This document shows, piece by piece, positions 11,701 through 26,244 of a DNA stretch of 64,000 nt. The notes under the pieces are model-generated. The model searched no databases. It was not told the DNA's origin and saw only the letters and a program-made list of their open reading frames with translations. Each line of letters starts with the position of its first letter. Within the stretch, counting starts at the first letter, position 1. The stretch lies in contig OY756972.1 of assembly GCA_963580455.1 (NCBI GenBank), positions 3,425,001 through 3,489,000 on the forward strand, given 5' to 3'. The DNA comes from Euonymus europaeus. Lineage: Eukaryota > Streptophyta > Magnoliopsida > Celastrales > Celastraceae. The position numbers and the translations under genes are program-made.

Positions 11701-12664
11701 TAATTGTTATGATAAAAAATTCAGTGAAGTTCATAGTGATATTTATCAACACGGAAGGCAACATGAAGATCAGGTTAATGCTTCTTTGGCTTCCAGAGAA
11801 TACCCTTCACCAAAGCAGGTGAGCTTCACATTGTCAATGCTGTTGGTATCTTGCCTCCTGAATGTTCTGATTGATCTTTGTCTTCTGGAAGGGTTTTGAT
11901 TTCTTGTCTTTGTCGGCTGGGAGTTGTGGAATTGAAACTAGCAACAGTCTTAGCAGAACTGTAAATGGATCGGAACATTCTTCGCAACTGCAAGTTCCCT
12001 ACTTTCAATCACGTGCCCAACATCCAACGCTCATGTCTTTGTCTGCACCCCAAATACGTTATCCCTCCGCTTACCCTGATCAGCCTGCAGCAGCAACACA
12101 GCAGGTTTAGTTTTTCTTTTGGAACTTGCACAGGGTTTTACATTTGGAAATTAGCTTTCAATGACACAGTTTTTCACCAACCAAAGTACGAAACTATAAC
12201 TTTCTACTTGTCCAGTTTCTTTGTTCTCACTGTTGTCTTGATTCTTAATGTTGATGATGTTATGCTGCAATGCAATACTGCAGGCTCAGCTGCAGCTACA
12301 TCATCCATATCTTGGCCGACCATTTTATGGTCCTAATACGAGTGCTGCATCATTGACAAAGCAGCAGCAGCAGTTGCCGTACCAACGGCAGTTCTGGACA
12401 GCTCAGCTGGCTTCGCAATACCGGCCTGCTGGAGCTTCTGCTTCTATGACACCATTTCCCGACTGGCATACTGGGAGGCAAGACTCTCTGGCCCTGATGC
12501 CGTGTTCCCAGCCTGCTATCCCTTCTTCGTCATCATCTTTAGAAGTACTTGGCCCCAAGTACCCTCAAATTTCTCTGCAACAGCAGCTACATCTTACAGC
12601 CAGCAGTTCATCACTGCCTCCCGCTGGGGTGATAAGGCAAGATCACCACGTATATTCTGTTTAA
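8768..12664 (+). CDS. Unrecognised plant protein, Ser/Gln-rich, probably nuclear (717 aa)
   Basis: Thirteen exons with consensus borders keep one frame: 8768-8849, 9074-9276, 9366-9423, 9871-9995, 10102-10276, 10387-10684, 10788-10857, 10939-11002, 11111-11174, 11259-11349, 11489-11818, 11892-12104 and 12284-12664 (2154 nt). I do not recognise the family. Visible features: a basic N-terminus (DVRRGASRFSKQSGRK); a lysine-rich patch (KSKKERVKRL); a possibly conserved block near residues 173-191 (ITKDEEEVVETLYSLAGMF) after TDWSLKQAGSG; a basic block near residue 419 (RKRCATHVYISHQIQ); and a Gln/Ser/Pro-rich C-terminus with poly-Gln and poly-Ser runs and many aromatic or Pro residues. Basic patches plus a low-complexity Q/S tail suggest a nuclear regulatory protein; this is inference. 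No catalytic motif or membrane segment is seen. Confidence 0.8.
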
Positions 12665-13099
12665 GAAGAAACTGGAGGCAGTTTCCGTGCAAATGGGGCA
12701 CTGCCGTTCCAATTACTCTGCAATGAGAGTCTCTGAAATTCAACTGTCGCAATGGAATATATAGACAACATTGTTTTATTATTTTCTTCTGTTGATACTT
12801 TTGCCCTTGACTGCTTCACTTTGGCGTGATCCTAAATAGAATAATGTTCGTGGGATCAAGAGAGCATAGACGCGAAGCAGAACACAGGGAGAGTCTGAGA
12901 TTTTGCCATGCAATTTTTTAATTCAATTGAAGATACTACAAGGGAAGAATTAGTAGCACAAAATACATAAACAGTACAATGAAGAATTAAGTTCATAAGG
13001 GGAAGAACAAGAAAAAAAAACCCCGCAAAATAAGGAGTGGGGCTTGGGGAAAAGACAGTAATACTCAGAATCTAACAAGTCCATAGACAACATAACCAT

Positions 13100-14757
13100 T
13101 CACTCCAGCTTCTCCAGTTCCCCCATTCTCTCTATAATTGCCTGCAATAAAGGAGAAAGCATCAGTCTCGCTGTTAACTTGCCACTATGCGATATTAATG
13201 GAACACAAAAAACATAAAACTCATAAGAATCTAAGGGTATATGATGTCCCTAGAGAAAAAGATAAAAATTATGACGAGAATGCAGGAAGAACCACCCAGG
13301 CACTCCAGTTATGGAAGAAAAAGTAGAAGAAAGCAGTCGTCGCACCTTCTTGCTTGTTTCTTGAAGCTCCCCAGCGAGAATGAATTCATCAAGTATCAAA
13401 TAGACCTTTAAGGATGGGGAATCAAAGTAAGTAAAATCACGACAATGATAAAGGGAGCATAACAGAGGATGCATCCACAGAGACGAAAGAGAGCACAAAT
13501 AATTTGCAACTCATATTTGAACATCGACAGCAATATATAGCAATGCAGGCTGATAGGTTTAACACTAAGTAATAAGTACACTTACTTTCATTTATCTTCC
13601 AGAAGGAACAAATGGGAAAGAGTCCAGTAACAGTCTAACAGATTGCATATAGCTTACAATAGTTGTTTCACATATGAGCCTATTGCTTCCCGTCAAAACA
13701 CTTTTCCTTAAAAAAGCATAACATAATTATCCGGGATAACTTAATATGTACCATTCCATCAAAAGAAAATAAAGCACAACATAGCTTCCACATACATGGA
13801 TAACAAAAAACTTTCCGAGGTATGAGGTCAAAAGGATAACAAAAACTATGACTGTTGTTTTAAAACAAGGACATATTATCATCAACAAAACTAATTATAG
13901 CCAACAGCACAGCTCACTTTGCAGTGAAAACCACATCAAAAATTGATAGATTTTTTTATCTCGAGGTTTCGAAATCAATGGCCGATATGACCAGTCTTCG
14001 TGTTCCAAGGAGGATATTACTGACTAAAAAAATGATCATTGCAGAGACAAACCTTGTGGAAATTAAACACCAAATCTAGCTCGCACACATTGCTGAAAAA
14101 ATGATCCAATATCTCCACAAATAGATGGATCGACTCCAAATAAGCCAATTCATTATCTGTTATGTCAACACAGAGGGAAAAGAACAATCCAGCATACCGC
14201 CTGTAGATTACCTTGTGTGTACGAAACTGCAAGAGAGATTATTCAGTCTTAAATCTTTACCCATATAATTATTGAGTCTTAATGCCGACAGCAGTTGTAC
14301 CATTCTTAAGTATTGAATGCACAAAATAGTGCAACGATTTCCCGTGTTTCCCAACATTTTCCAAATGACCAAACTACGAAACTAATCTGCAGACACTTAC
14401 CTCAACGAAATTCGTGAACTTGGGATCTCTGTTCACCACGAGCCGATGAACCTACAAAGCCCAAAATACAATCAAATTCAAAACCCTAGAAAATGCAACC
14501 TTAAACAAAAAGAAAACACAAAACTGAGGAAATTATACCTCGTATTCGACCTTGTGCTTCTCTGAATCCTCGAGAGGAACGTAGTATTTGGCCAGACGAG
14601 TCTTGCCTTGCCTGTTCTGAAGAAGTATGAATCGGATCTGCAAAATCATACACGTCGTTAACAAAATGGATCGATTCTCTCATTTCTTCATGATCAAACA
14701 AAGAAATTTTGCCCTAATTGAAACGAAATTAACATGAAAAACAAAATATGTACCATT
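13100..14757 (-). CDS. AP2S: AP-2 complex subunit sigma (clathrin adaptor)
   Basis: Exons in coding order: 14755-14757 (ATG alone), 14539-14637, 14401-14451, 14053-14226, 13346-13405 and 13100-13141. They join to 142 residues, the usual length of AP-2 sigma. The longin-like fold starts [20 protein letters not shown] and continues through [34 protein letters not shown] and [20 protein letters not shown]-2 sigma is the small core subunit that, with alpha, recognises dileucine cargo at the plasma membrane in clathrin-mediated endocytosis. Identity to the family is evident throughout, with no breaks. An odd detail is the first coding exon of only three bases, split exactly after the ATG. The gene converges on the unrecognised gene ending at 12664. 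Confidence 0.97.
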
Positions 14758-15359
14758 CTTTGACAGATCACGAACGAAAAGAATTAACGTAAGAACTCTG
14801 TGAAATTAGCCGAAATCTATAATGTCGGATGTGCTGTGTTGAGTTCATTTGTCAACTTCTAGTTTTTTTTTTCTTCTTTTAAGCCAGTCCGTATTGTTAA
14901 AATTTCGGGCCGGGCTTGGTAACTCTTAACGTTTAGCCAGGTATGGCCCAGCCCAAAATATATATTTATTATATTAGCATAAACTTTTATACTTACCTTC
15001 TACAATTTATTGTTATTTATTTATTTACCTAAATACTGTCTCGAATTTCCAATTATTCCCACCTACAAGACAATCATACTGGTTCAATTATCTATTCTCT
15101 ATTAAAATTAATATTGGATCCCACCTTGAATAGAACTTCATAAGTTCAGATGGAGGAGAGGAGATCTTGATGTCAATATCATTTAATAGATAAGAAGACG
15201 ACGGAGACACTCATTTTTCCGCAAACCTCTTATTGAATTGTTGCTTCTATTCCCATAAACAAATAAGAAATCCTTACACAAATCTCAACAAATACTGACC
15301 AAAAAAAAAAAGTCGCCTGTCTATCTTCTCCCTTATCTGCTGTAGCAATACCACCGCCC
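14758..15359. other. Spacer between AP2S and hexokinase
   Basis: AP2S promoter plus the hexokinase 3' flank. It contains TATGGCCCAGCCC (site II-like GGCCCA) near 14942-14954, about 190 bp upstream of the AP2S ATG. No further gene was seen. Confidence 0.5.
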
Positions 15360-18344
<2,985 letters not shown>

Positions 18345-19490
18345 TGCCGGCGGTTAAGAGAGTGAAGGAAGGAAGGAATTTGAGTGGAGTGTTTTGGTTT
18401 CAACTGATGTTCTTGGTGGGTATCGAAAATCTGTTTTCTGTTATGTAATTAGGGAATTTAGTTAACTACAAATTGCTTTGTTGGGTTGCGTTCGGACAAG
18501 ACGAAGACTGTCTCGGCAGTATCTGCTCTGTTCTTTGTTCAACAAATCCGACTCGGATGATTTTAGGAATTCATAGCTGTTGGCCTTGTGGGCTTCAATG
18601 AAAATGAAAATGTTTGTGGGCTTTAAGCGGTCCACTTAGGAAAGGATGCGGTCTATTGGACTCAACATATATTGACAATAAAGCCCATTAAAACCTATAA
18701 TCCATATGAAATCATATGAAATCACATATGGCACATAAGTTATAGATACGGAATCATGCGCATCTCGATATTTAGAATAATCGAGACAAAAAAAATAATG
18801 AAATTTATATGATTGTTTTTCTTTTTCAAAGTACCAAACATGTTTTATCCAAATCCCTCGGCTCTGTTTGGCAATGGAATAGCGGTTTTGGAGTGTTTTT
18901 AAAATAGCGGTAATGATTGATTTTGAGGTGTTTTTAAAACTCCTCAATTCCGATCAAATTTATGCTACATTGATTTTTAGGGGTTTAAAAAATTATCAAA
19001 ACTTGTGTTCTTAAAATATAAACAAGCGATGATTTTTAAAAGTTCTTATTTTCAATTACTTAAAAAATCTTTCATTTTCAGTCATTTTCGATTTGCCAAA
19101 TAGAGCCTCTAAGGAAAGGAGAGAGACATCTCAAGACGATAACAATCAATAAATAGTGGACCAAAGTACACGAAACTCACATGTATCACCGATAGTCATG
19201 TATATGATAAGCTGATCGATATATATATGGAACCAATACATGACAAAGAAGTCAATTAACCAAAGTAGATAAAACGATCAATGAGTGTAACATCAAAGTA
19301 TCAAACAGAAATATGAGAGTTTTTTTTAATACTAAGAGGGAGAATATTCAACAGAAACATACAGGTCTAATGGGCCGATGAGCTACACAGAGGAAGATAG
19401 TCATCTTCCTTTTACAACTCTCATCATAATAGTGATAAATCTCACTCAAATTGATAGTTGGGGAGATTCGAACATAAGACCTCCCACTTC
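18345..19490. other. Spacer upstream of hexokinase
   Basis: Hexokinase promoter and leader on the minus strand, with GTGGGCTT elements near 18589 and 18616. A MITE lies at 18861-19106. Its flanks (about 18820-18858 and 19107-19490) resemble 22170-22420, marking one arm of a local duplication that includes the 3' flanks of the two small paralogues. Confidence 0.5.
18861..19106. mobile_element. MITE with 14-bp inverted ends
   Basis: Left end GCTCTGTTTGGCAA; right end TTGCCAAATAGAGC, inverted with one mismatch. Possible 3-bp flank duplication CTC. It interrupts the duplicated segment: the paralogous flank near 22200 lacks it, giving an empty-site comparison. Confidence 0.65.
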
Positions 19491-19838
19491 CTACACATTA
19501 GGAAGACCAATCAAGTTACCACCTGTTGATGAAATATCAGGTTTTTGACCTTCAAGAATCCCATCGTTCCACGAATTGTTGCAGTACTTGATACAATCAT
19601 CAATGGCCGCAGGTGGCGCTGGAGAGGAAATATAGGAGCTGCATGGATTCTTCAGTGGATCAAATCTTTTAGAACATGAGTTTCTTTGCATGGCTGACGT
19701 GTCCGAAGAGCCACGAGGAGGAGGAGGAGGAGGAGGAGGAGGAGGAGGAGAAGAAGAAGGAGGAGAAGAAGAAGGAGGAGGAGGAAAACAAAGTACTAGT
19801 CGTATCATTATCTTACGCAGCCAATCAAACGGCTTCAT
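19491..19838 (-). CDS. Small Pro/Ser-rich protein, paralogue 1 (josephin-like?)
   Basis: One open frame of 115 residues: MKPFDWLRKIMIRLVLCF, a long proline run, MQRNSCSKRFDPLKN, then a C-terminal AAIDDCIKYCNNSW and ILEGQKPD. A paralogue at 22419-22706 shares the N-terminus, the RNSCSxRFDPxKNxCSSY block, the AIxDCI block and the ILEGxK tail, so selection or recent duplication kept them. The Cys/Ser-rich CSSY block followed by an EAIxDCIxFxN helix recalls plant 'josephin-like' small proteins; that name is tentative. The proline run is encoded by a GGA/GAA microsatellite (about 19720-19785) and is longer here than in the paralogue. Upstream exons may be missing from this model. Confidence 0.5.
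   Translation of the reverse strand: MKPFDWLRKIMIRLVLCFPPPPSSSPPSSSPPPPPPPPPPPRGSSDTSAMQRNSCSKRFDPLKNPCSSYISSPAPPAAIDDCIKYCNNSWNDGILEGQKPDISSTGGNLIGLPNV
19720..19785. repeat. (GGA)n/(GAA)n microsatellite encoding polyproline
   Basis: An uninterrupted GAGGAGGAGG run passes into GAAGAAGGAGG. On the minus strand it encodes the Pro/Ser stretch of the small paralogue; the other copy has a shorter run (about 22623-22655). It is probably length-polymorphic. Confidence 0.85.
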
Positions 19839-20284
19839 ATTGCAGACAAGTTAAACGGATTCGGTGAGACAAAACCACTAATCATATACTACAACAAAAT
19901 ATCCATATGCTCGCGCTTTTAGACCTGCTTGACCGCAACTAATGATGTAATATAGTTGTGGGTTTGAAAGAATTGTAACTCCATAATAACGTATGTACTA
20001 GCGGTTTTAAAGAGTGGCTGGTGAAAAATAAATTTAGAAAAATGATATATATCCCAAAACTGTTCCAGTCATAACCTCCATAATTTATGCCACATATATT
20101 ATAACATATTATTTTATGGAGTTGTTTCCAAAAGAATTAGTTGCATCCCGTCTAAAATCGTGATTTTCCGCTTCTCTCTCTTCATGTCTTTTTATAGTTA
20201 TCTATGGTTAGTTTATGTCTTACTGTCAGATGATTTGTATTTAAATGCTAATGGGTTGATTTTTCAAGTGTATTTTTTTTACGG

Positions 20285-21060
20285 TGCATTATTATATTGT
20301 AGTTTTACTCTTACCAATGGAGTCTGAGCATTATTACATTGAGAGCTAGTAAAGCTGATAATGCATGACAACAAATGCATTTGATTGAACAATGTAATAC
20401 ATTGTAACACATTATATTTTGGATTATATTACATTCTTTTGTTAGAAAATTTGTAACATTTTTTGTGATTACATTTGTTGAATAAGTGAATTGTTTTGTT
20501 AAGATATATTTATATGTTGAGAAAAACACAATGTATTACAATTTATATTCCCAGAATACAATGTAATAAAATACTGGCCAAAATCTAATCCAATATATCC
20601 GCCCAAAAAAATTGTAATAGCACTTACCACAATGTATTACACTCATTCATTCCGTAAAATTAAGATATTAACAATTAGCTACAATGTAATACAAATTGTC
20701 AGTCTAAAAAATAATGAAAATACCTTAATGTATTTGAATCTACCACCCACATCCCACAATGTATTATCACCTACCAATTTTGTTCCAAGTTGTATTTCAA
20801 TTCACAGGCTTCATGCCACAATGTATTTTAACCTGCAATTCAATAATCACAATTTATTAAGGCTTCAAATTGGGGCTCCCATGACTCTTAATTACATTGT
20901 CATATATTGATTACCACTAATTCCAGCCCCATTTTAACCACAATGTTATACTCAGATCATACATTTGGTAAAAACAGTAAAAACATTTTATTCCGATGTA
21001 ATCAAATAAATCTAGTGTATTATAAAAACTCTTTTGTAATCCCATTGTAGTAAAAAAAAG
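20285..21060. repeat. AT-rich region with recurring ACAATGTATTAC words
   Basis: The word ACAATGTA(A/T)TA occurs near 20390, 20529, 20558, 20629, 20680, 20757 and 20819, with inverse forms (TTACATTG, ATACATTGTAAC) concentrated in the left part (20333-20440). Short words in opposite orientation in the two halves resemble subterminal repeats of a DNA transposon. No clean terminal repeats or target duplication were found. Confidence 0.45.
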
Positions 21061-21309
21061 CAAGGTTACAACTAAATTTCTTAATTAATTTCTAACTAGA
21101 AACTTGAAACCCGCTTCTAAACTCAATATATTTTGGAAAAGCAATTTCTATTTCTAAAATCTAATTTAACTCTCAAACTACTTTATCACTAGAAGTTTCA
21201 AAAGCAGATTTTTTTTCTATCAAAAAAAAAACTGCATATGTTCGCTGTATATGAAGATGTGTATGAGAAATCAGTTCCGGTGTGGCAAAAACCAGCTACA
21301 GTCGTGGCG

Positions 21310-21490
21310 GAGGAGAAGGCAGAGCCACCGGTAGAGGTTAAAGTGGGCGGAGTGGATGTTGGAGCTAAATAATAAGCTGAGAGCCAACGTGGAAGAAGGC
21401 GGAGCCACCGGTCGAGGTCAGAGTGGACGGAGTCGATATCAGAGCTAAATGACAAGATGAGAGTAAACACGGAAGGAGGCGGAGCTACCG
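21310..21490. repeat. 80-bp tandem repeat, about 2.3 copies
   Basis: GGAGCCACCGGT-like cores recur at 324, 404 and 484 (+21000), an exact 80-bp spacing. The intervening text (GTCGAGGTCAGAGTGGACGG, then AGCTAAATGA...GATGAGAG) is diverged by substitutions only. It is GC-richer than its surroundings. Confidence 0.75.
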
Positions 21491-22418
21491 AAGTAACTAT
21501 TTTGGGAGCAAATGCCTAAATGGGTTGGGCAAACCCATTTATGAGAAAATGTGCCCAGTAACTATAGTTATAGTACCATGGTTACAAAGTCATAATTGCA
21601 CAGGTTTTGAAATTTGTAATTTCAAAAATTTCTGACAAAGAAATCATACGTGACTTGCCACATGTATTATGTATATTATAGAATGAACAGTCAATGTATA
21701 TTTAGTATTACCGATAAATTTAATCGCACTATTTTAATTGCGGACATAAATTGTAATGATAAAAATCGAGCAAAAGTCCAAAATCAATAATCAATGGTCC
21801 AACCCAAAGTGTCCTTCACGGCCCGGCCAAATTCTCTTTAGAGGGGATAGTTCTTCCATTGTCACTTAAGAAATAGGATATGTATCTATTTGTTTTGGCC
21901 CCTGTATTTTGATCTAGACTCTGTCTCTTTCTCTTTGAAGGATTCGGCGCTAGTCCCTCCTTTGTGAGCTCCCGAGGAGCGCTTTTCTTCTCACTTTATA
22001 GAATAATATCTCATTTAAAAAAAACAAAGAAAAAAGAAAGAAAGAAAGAATCAGTGTCAAGTTCTGCGACTCATACTTTGGCTCTAATCACAGGTTTGTG
22101 ATTGGAGAACTGTCCTCTCCCACCAGCCAGGGACATCGTCAGTTTCGAGCAACCAACACCTAGGAGCAATTGTTGCTTTTTGAAAGAACCAAACATGTTT
22201 TATTCAAACCCCAATTAAGGTTGAAATAAAACGATGATGCAAACAGAGACATCTCAAGATGATAACTCATAAACTAATAAATAGATATTCAAAGAGGACC
22301 AAAGTACAGTAAACTCATATATATATATATACCCGACAATCATGTATATGAAAAGCTCATATGGTCCAATGCAACAAAAAGTTAACCAAAGTAGATTAAA
22401 CGATCATCGTGTGTAACA

Positions 22419-22706
22419 TCAAACAAAAACATCAGATTTACGACCTTCAAGAATATTCCCATCTTGCGACGACTTGTTGAAGAACTCAATACAATCGGCA
22501 ATGGCCTCAGAGTAATGCGATTGAGAGGAGTAATAGGAGCTGCATGAATTCTTTGGTGGATCAAATCTTTCAGAGCATGAGTTTCTTTGCATGGTCGTTG
22601 ACGTGCGGGTGCCCGAAGACCCGCGAGAAGAAGAAGGAGGAGGAGGAGGAGGAAAAGAAAATACGAGTCGCATGAGTATCTTACGCAACCGATCAAACAG
22701 CTTCAT
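22419..22706 (-). CDS. Small Pro/Ser-rich protein, paralogue 2 (josephin-like?)
   Basis: A 95-residue frame from MKLFDRLRKILMRLVFSF through a shorter proline run, MQRNSCSERFDPPKNSCSSY, SQSHYSEAIADCIEFF, and the tail ILEGRKSD. The same frame is open 38 codons further upstream to 22820, so the true start or an upstream exon is uncertain; I chose the Met that aligns with paralogue 1. The conserved CSSYYSSQSHYSEAIADCI block is the best evidence that it is a real protein and resembles josephin-like small plant proteins. Function unknown. Confidence 0.55.
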   Translation of the reverse strand: MKLFDRLRKILMRLVFSFPPPPPPSSSRGSSGTRTSTTMQRNSCSERFDPPKNSCSSYYSSQSHYSEAIADCIEFFNKSSQDGNILEGRKSDVFV

Positions 22707-22820
22707 TGCAGACAAGTTTAGTGTATTAGGAGAGACAATACCACTCCTAGTACTACTACTATCAGTAGCTTGATCTCTTGTTATTTGTATAACAAAGCTG
22801 TCTCTTTGAAGCCTGTGCAT

Positions 22821-25091
22821 ATTTGTATAATATCACGTACACAAGAACTTTCTCCGAGAACTGTAAAGCTATCATGGGGTGTCGTTTGGTTTGAAATGTT
22901 ATAAAAGAAAAAAGGAGAGAAGGGAATATTCAGAGATGATGAACTCCATGTGATCAAATCATTTGGATGGGTTTCGCTTGTCCAGACAAATTAGTTTGTT
23001 TATTAGGGTTCATGCATTGACTATATATATATATATATATATCTTAAACTCAAAGAATGTACGTCATGCCTATAGTGTAATTATAATTACCACCATTAGA
23101 CTAAACTTAACACAGGAGGGTTCGTGGTGCTTGAGAAAGGAAACAAAGAGTTTTCACAAATATGACAACGTAAGTTTAGTGTGCAATTAATTAAACTCAG
23201 TTGGCAGTATCTTATTGGTTCTAGAAGAGCTCATCAATAAATGACATGACGTTCAACTTTCCAGTGATGTTAACAAAGAAATTTAACATGAAGAATTCTT
23301 GTGGTTTGGTGATGAATTGTTCCTCTTCAGTCATCAAATTCGATCACCTAGTATGAGAGTTAAATGCTTAATTATTCGAGATCCAACAAGTTTACTATAC
23401 TCGAGGGTCATTGGGATTGAGTTTATGTACGTTTTGATACAATATTATAGTTTGAATAAATTGAGATGGATGAGAATCAGGAACTGGGAGAGATTTTGGT
23501 CCAACCATTTGTGAGGTATTGCTACCTTTTGGTCTAAAGACCGCGCGACTTTATTCTTTTAAAAAACGTCTCAATTGTTTGAAGTTGTATTCATACTCAT
23601 AAATCATATCATCGACTTACTTAAAACTTTTTAAAAATTAATAAGATAATCACATGGCATTTGATCATCAATTACACTTATATATATATATAAAATATGT
23701 TTCCAGTTCTTTCAATTATTCAATTTTAACGACTTTCCAACTCATCAACCGGTGTGAAAGAAATGGTTAGTGAGTTTTACATCTGATATGTTTCAGCCTT
23801 AAGTAATTACCAATTAGTTAGATATGATCATATATTGATTAGAAATGCAAGTAAGTTAAATTCCTGACAAGCTTTTTTTTTTTCCTTCTTTTTCTTTTCA
23901 GTCAAACAAGCCAAGTACGTTGTGGTCCAAAAGTATATCTTGTACATTGCATCTACCAGGGCTGGGGACCAAAGACCAACTACAGTACTACTGGGCACAA
24001 AATTTCCTAGGAAAATTAAACGGATTTACCAGGAAAATTACAAATTGAAGAAGAAAAGAAGAGGTGTACTCATATGATATCATTAAGAGTACTGAAGGGA
24101 TAATGGTATCTTAAGTCAGCTATGATTATGTCCTGTACTTTATTTCCTCAGTATAATACACTAGTGGGACAATAATGAGGCCTGAACTTAAATCACTGCC
24201 TTCAATAATTTTTAGTCAGACAAAGTTTCTAAAATGTTAACAATGTAATTATGATTTCAGGTTGTTCGTGAGTGATGAGTCAATACTCAATAGTCATGAA
24301 TGTAAGCTTTTATTTGGGGAAATTCTCACATGGTAGCCCCTAGTAAAAGTATTTTTAGTTTAGTCATTAGCGTCTTTCAAAAAATTATGCAGAAAGAAGT
24401 GACCTTTTGACTTCAACTATATAGACACATTAAAAATATTATTCGTCTTAAGTTATTCAATTTTCGTAGATATATCGAGTCTGCACAGTTTTGTTATTTG
24501 TAGACCGTCACACATAATAGTACTTATGTCCAGAAAAAGGTCCCTTAAATATGTAGAGTAATGAATTTTTTTTTATAAACTCACATCACTTGGATATTTG
24601 AGTACGCGAGCTATTTAGAGTTTAGTGAATTTATTCTCCTTAGAGTTTAACACTTATCATTTAAATTACAATATAAAAATCTGATACACGAGCTCATTAA
24701 TGTTTTTCTTAGTATTTAACACTTATTTTTTTAGATATGAGCTCCTAAAATATGAATTACTTATCACTACTCATTTATAAATTATATTATTTTGAGTCCA
24801 GCCTAAAGTTTCAAAATTGAGGCCATTATAATTAATGGGCCTCATCTCTTGTGGAAACAAAAACAAGGACTTTAACAGGACGGGGACCATATATTTTGAC
24901 CCAAGCAAGAAAAGCGAGCCCTTTTATTGGTTGTTGTCAGAGACTACATGTACTCATCAAACAAAGATTGGTCTTTCTTCTTCTTCTTTGGGAGAAGAAA
25001 CCTGGACCACTGACTCGCCATCAATAAAGAGATGCAGAATCCCTTTGAGGTTTAATTTGTCCAAAATAAATATGAACATTGGCCTCAGCGA
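22821..25091. other. Gene-poor spacer
   Basis: No supportable gene. It includes a (TA)n run near 23023-23042, a short (TA)n near 23684, and a pyrimidine-rich patch near 23870. Isolated small frames (for example 24835-25101) show no domain. Confidence 0.5.
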
Positions 25092-25107
25092 CTTTAAATA
25101 GTTTTCT

Positions 25108-25360
25108 TGGATTGGGACGAGATTCAAGAACCCGTCATATCCCGATCCTGCCCTGGATTAAGGGGTAGAATGTAAGTTGCGGGTTATGCAGCCCAGCAGC
25201 AAGGGAAGGGGTTTTCACGCTGTCCACCAAAAAGAGGCCCACCAGCGCTGAGCATCAAAAGCGTGTCGCTGGCGCGACTCGAATCCGAACACCAAACACG
25301 CTCACAGACATGTTACTATTCTCACTTAAGGGCCACGCCCCCAGCTCATGCCCCGAGGGC
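25108..25360 (-). mobile_element. SINE-like insertion
   Basis: A 253-bp GC-rich block is flanked by a perfect 16-bp direct repeat CTTTAAATAGTTTTCT (25092-25107 and 25361-25376), typical of LINE-driven retroposition. On the minus strand GGATTCGAGTC (near 25274-25284) is close to a tRNA B box (GGTTCGANTCC). There is no obvious A-tail, so orientation rests on that motif. It is noncoding. Confidence 0.68.
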
Positions 25361-25376
25361 CTTTAAATAGTTTTCT

Positions 25377-26244
25377 GGTCTTCTGGGTATTGGATCAAAT
25401 TAAAACACACGGGACCAATCCAGATATACATGCCAATGAATGAGTGAGTGAATGACTCTTACAGTCAATTTATTTACACCATAAATGGACCGAAATGGTA
25501 AAAAGTGATGCCATATTGTTTTGGTTAACCGACAATCAGGGGCAGATAAGAAATGGTTCCAGGGGGGCTTTGGTTGGTGAGAGTTTGGAGTCAACTCACC
25601 CGATTTTTTCTCCTTTTTTAGGTTTAGGATTAGGATTATTAGATTGATTAGGAGATGAGTCTCGAACCTATTCAAGAGTTAGTTTTTGGACGATCGAAAT
25701 GGTAAAAAGTGAAAGTCATTTTTTTGTTTTTGTGATGAATAATTATATCATATAAATTTATCATTAGAACAATTTATATGAGCCTAAATTAGAATCTTTA
25801 AGACGCGCACAAATTTTTTTCACCTAACGGCGGATAAATTCTCGATTGGCCAATCATGAACCCTCTTATACTTAGGCAGACCTTGCGCGAATCTCAGGTA
25901 TTACCATCAAAATACAAGTGAAGCGAGACTGGCGCCTGTGCCGACAATAAGGAGGTTTCTCTGAATTTCAACACTATATTTTATAAGGCTCAAGCTTCTC
26001 AGTAATCTCAGTCAGTTTTTGTACTAATTTAACCATCATCACATGCAGGCAGGAATGCAAGCGGAGCAGTTCAGACAAATCCATCAAAAAACAATTTTTT
26101 GGAAAAATCTATGTACACAAAACAAAGACAAGCCACGACAGTTGCGCTGACCTTTGATTTACTTAATCTGGCAACGTCACTGAATATTGTTCGAATACAA
26201 ACAAAGAAAGCAAGTAATTGCTTTGTTTAATGCAAAATTACGAT
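25377..26244. other. 3' flank of the C2H2 gene
   Basis: No gene recognised. It probably includes the 3' UTR of the minus-strand gene ending at 26245. Confidence 0.5.

Larger units (their letters stand above)
19839..22418. other. Spacer between the two small paralogues
   Basis: Gene-free as far as I can see. It contains an AT-rich block rich in ACAATGTATTAC-like words (20285-21060), an 80-bp tandem repeat (21310-21490), and at about 21890-22030 a stretch ending in poly-A that resembles a LINE 3' tail (weak). Confidence 0.5.

Noticed and set aside
19880..19920. Possible CACTA transposon end (TACTACAACAAAA)
   Set aside because: The first base is not CACTA, no matching inverted end or 3-bp duplication could be found; the TTGTAGTA near 21045 does not align beyond 8 bases.
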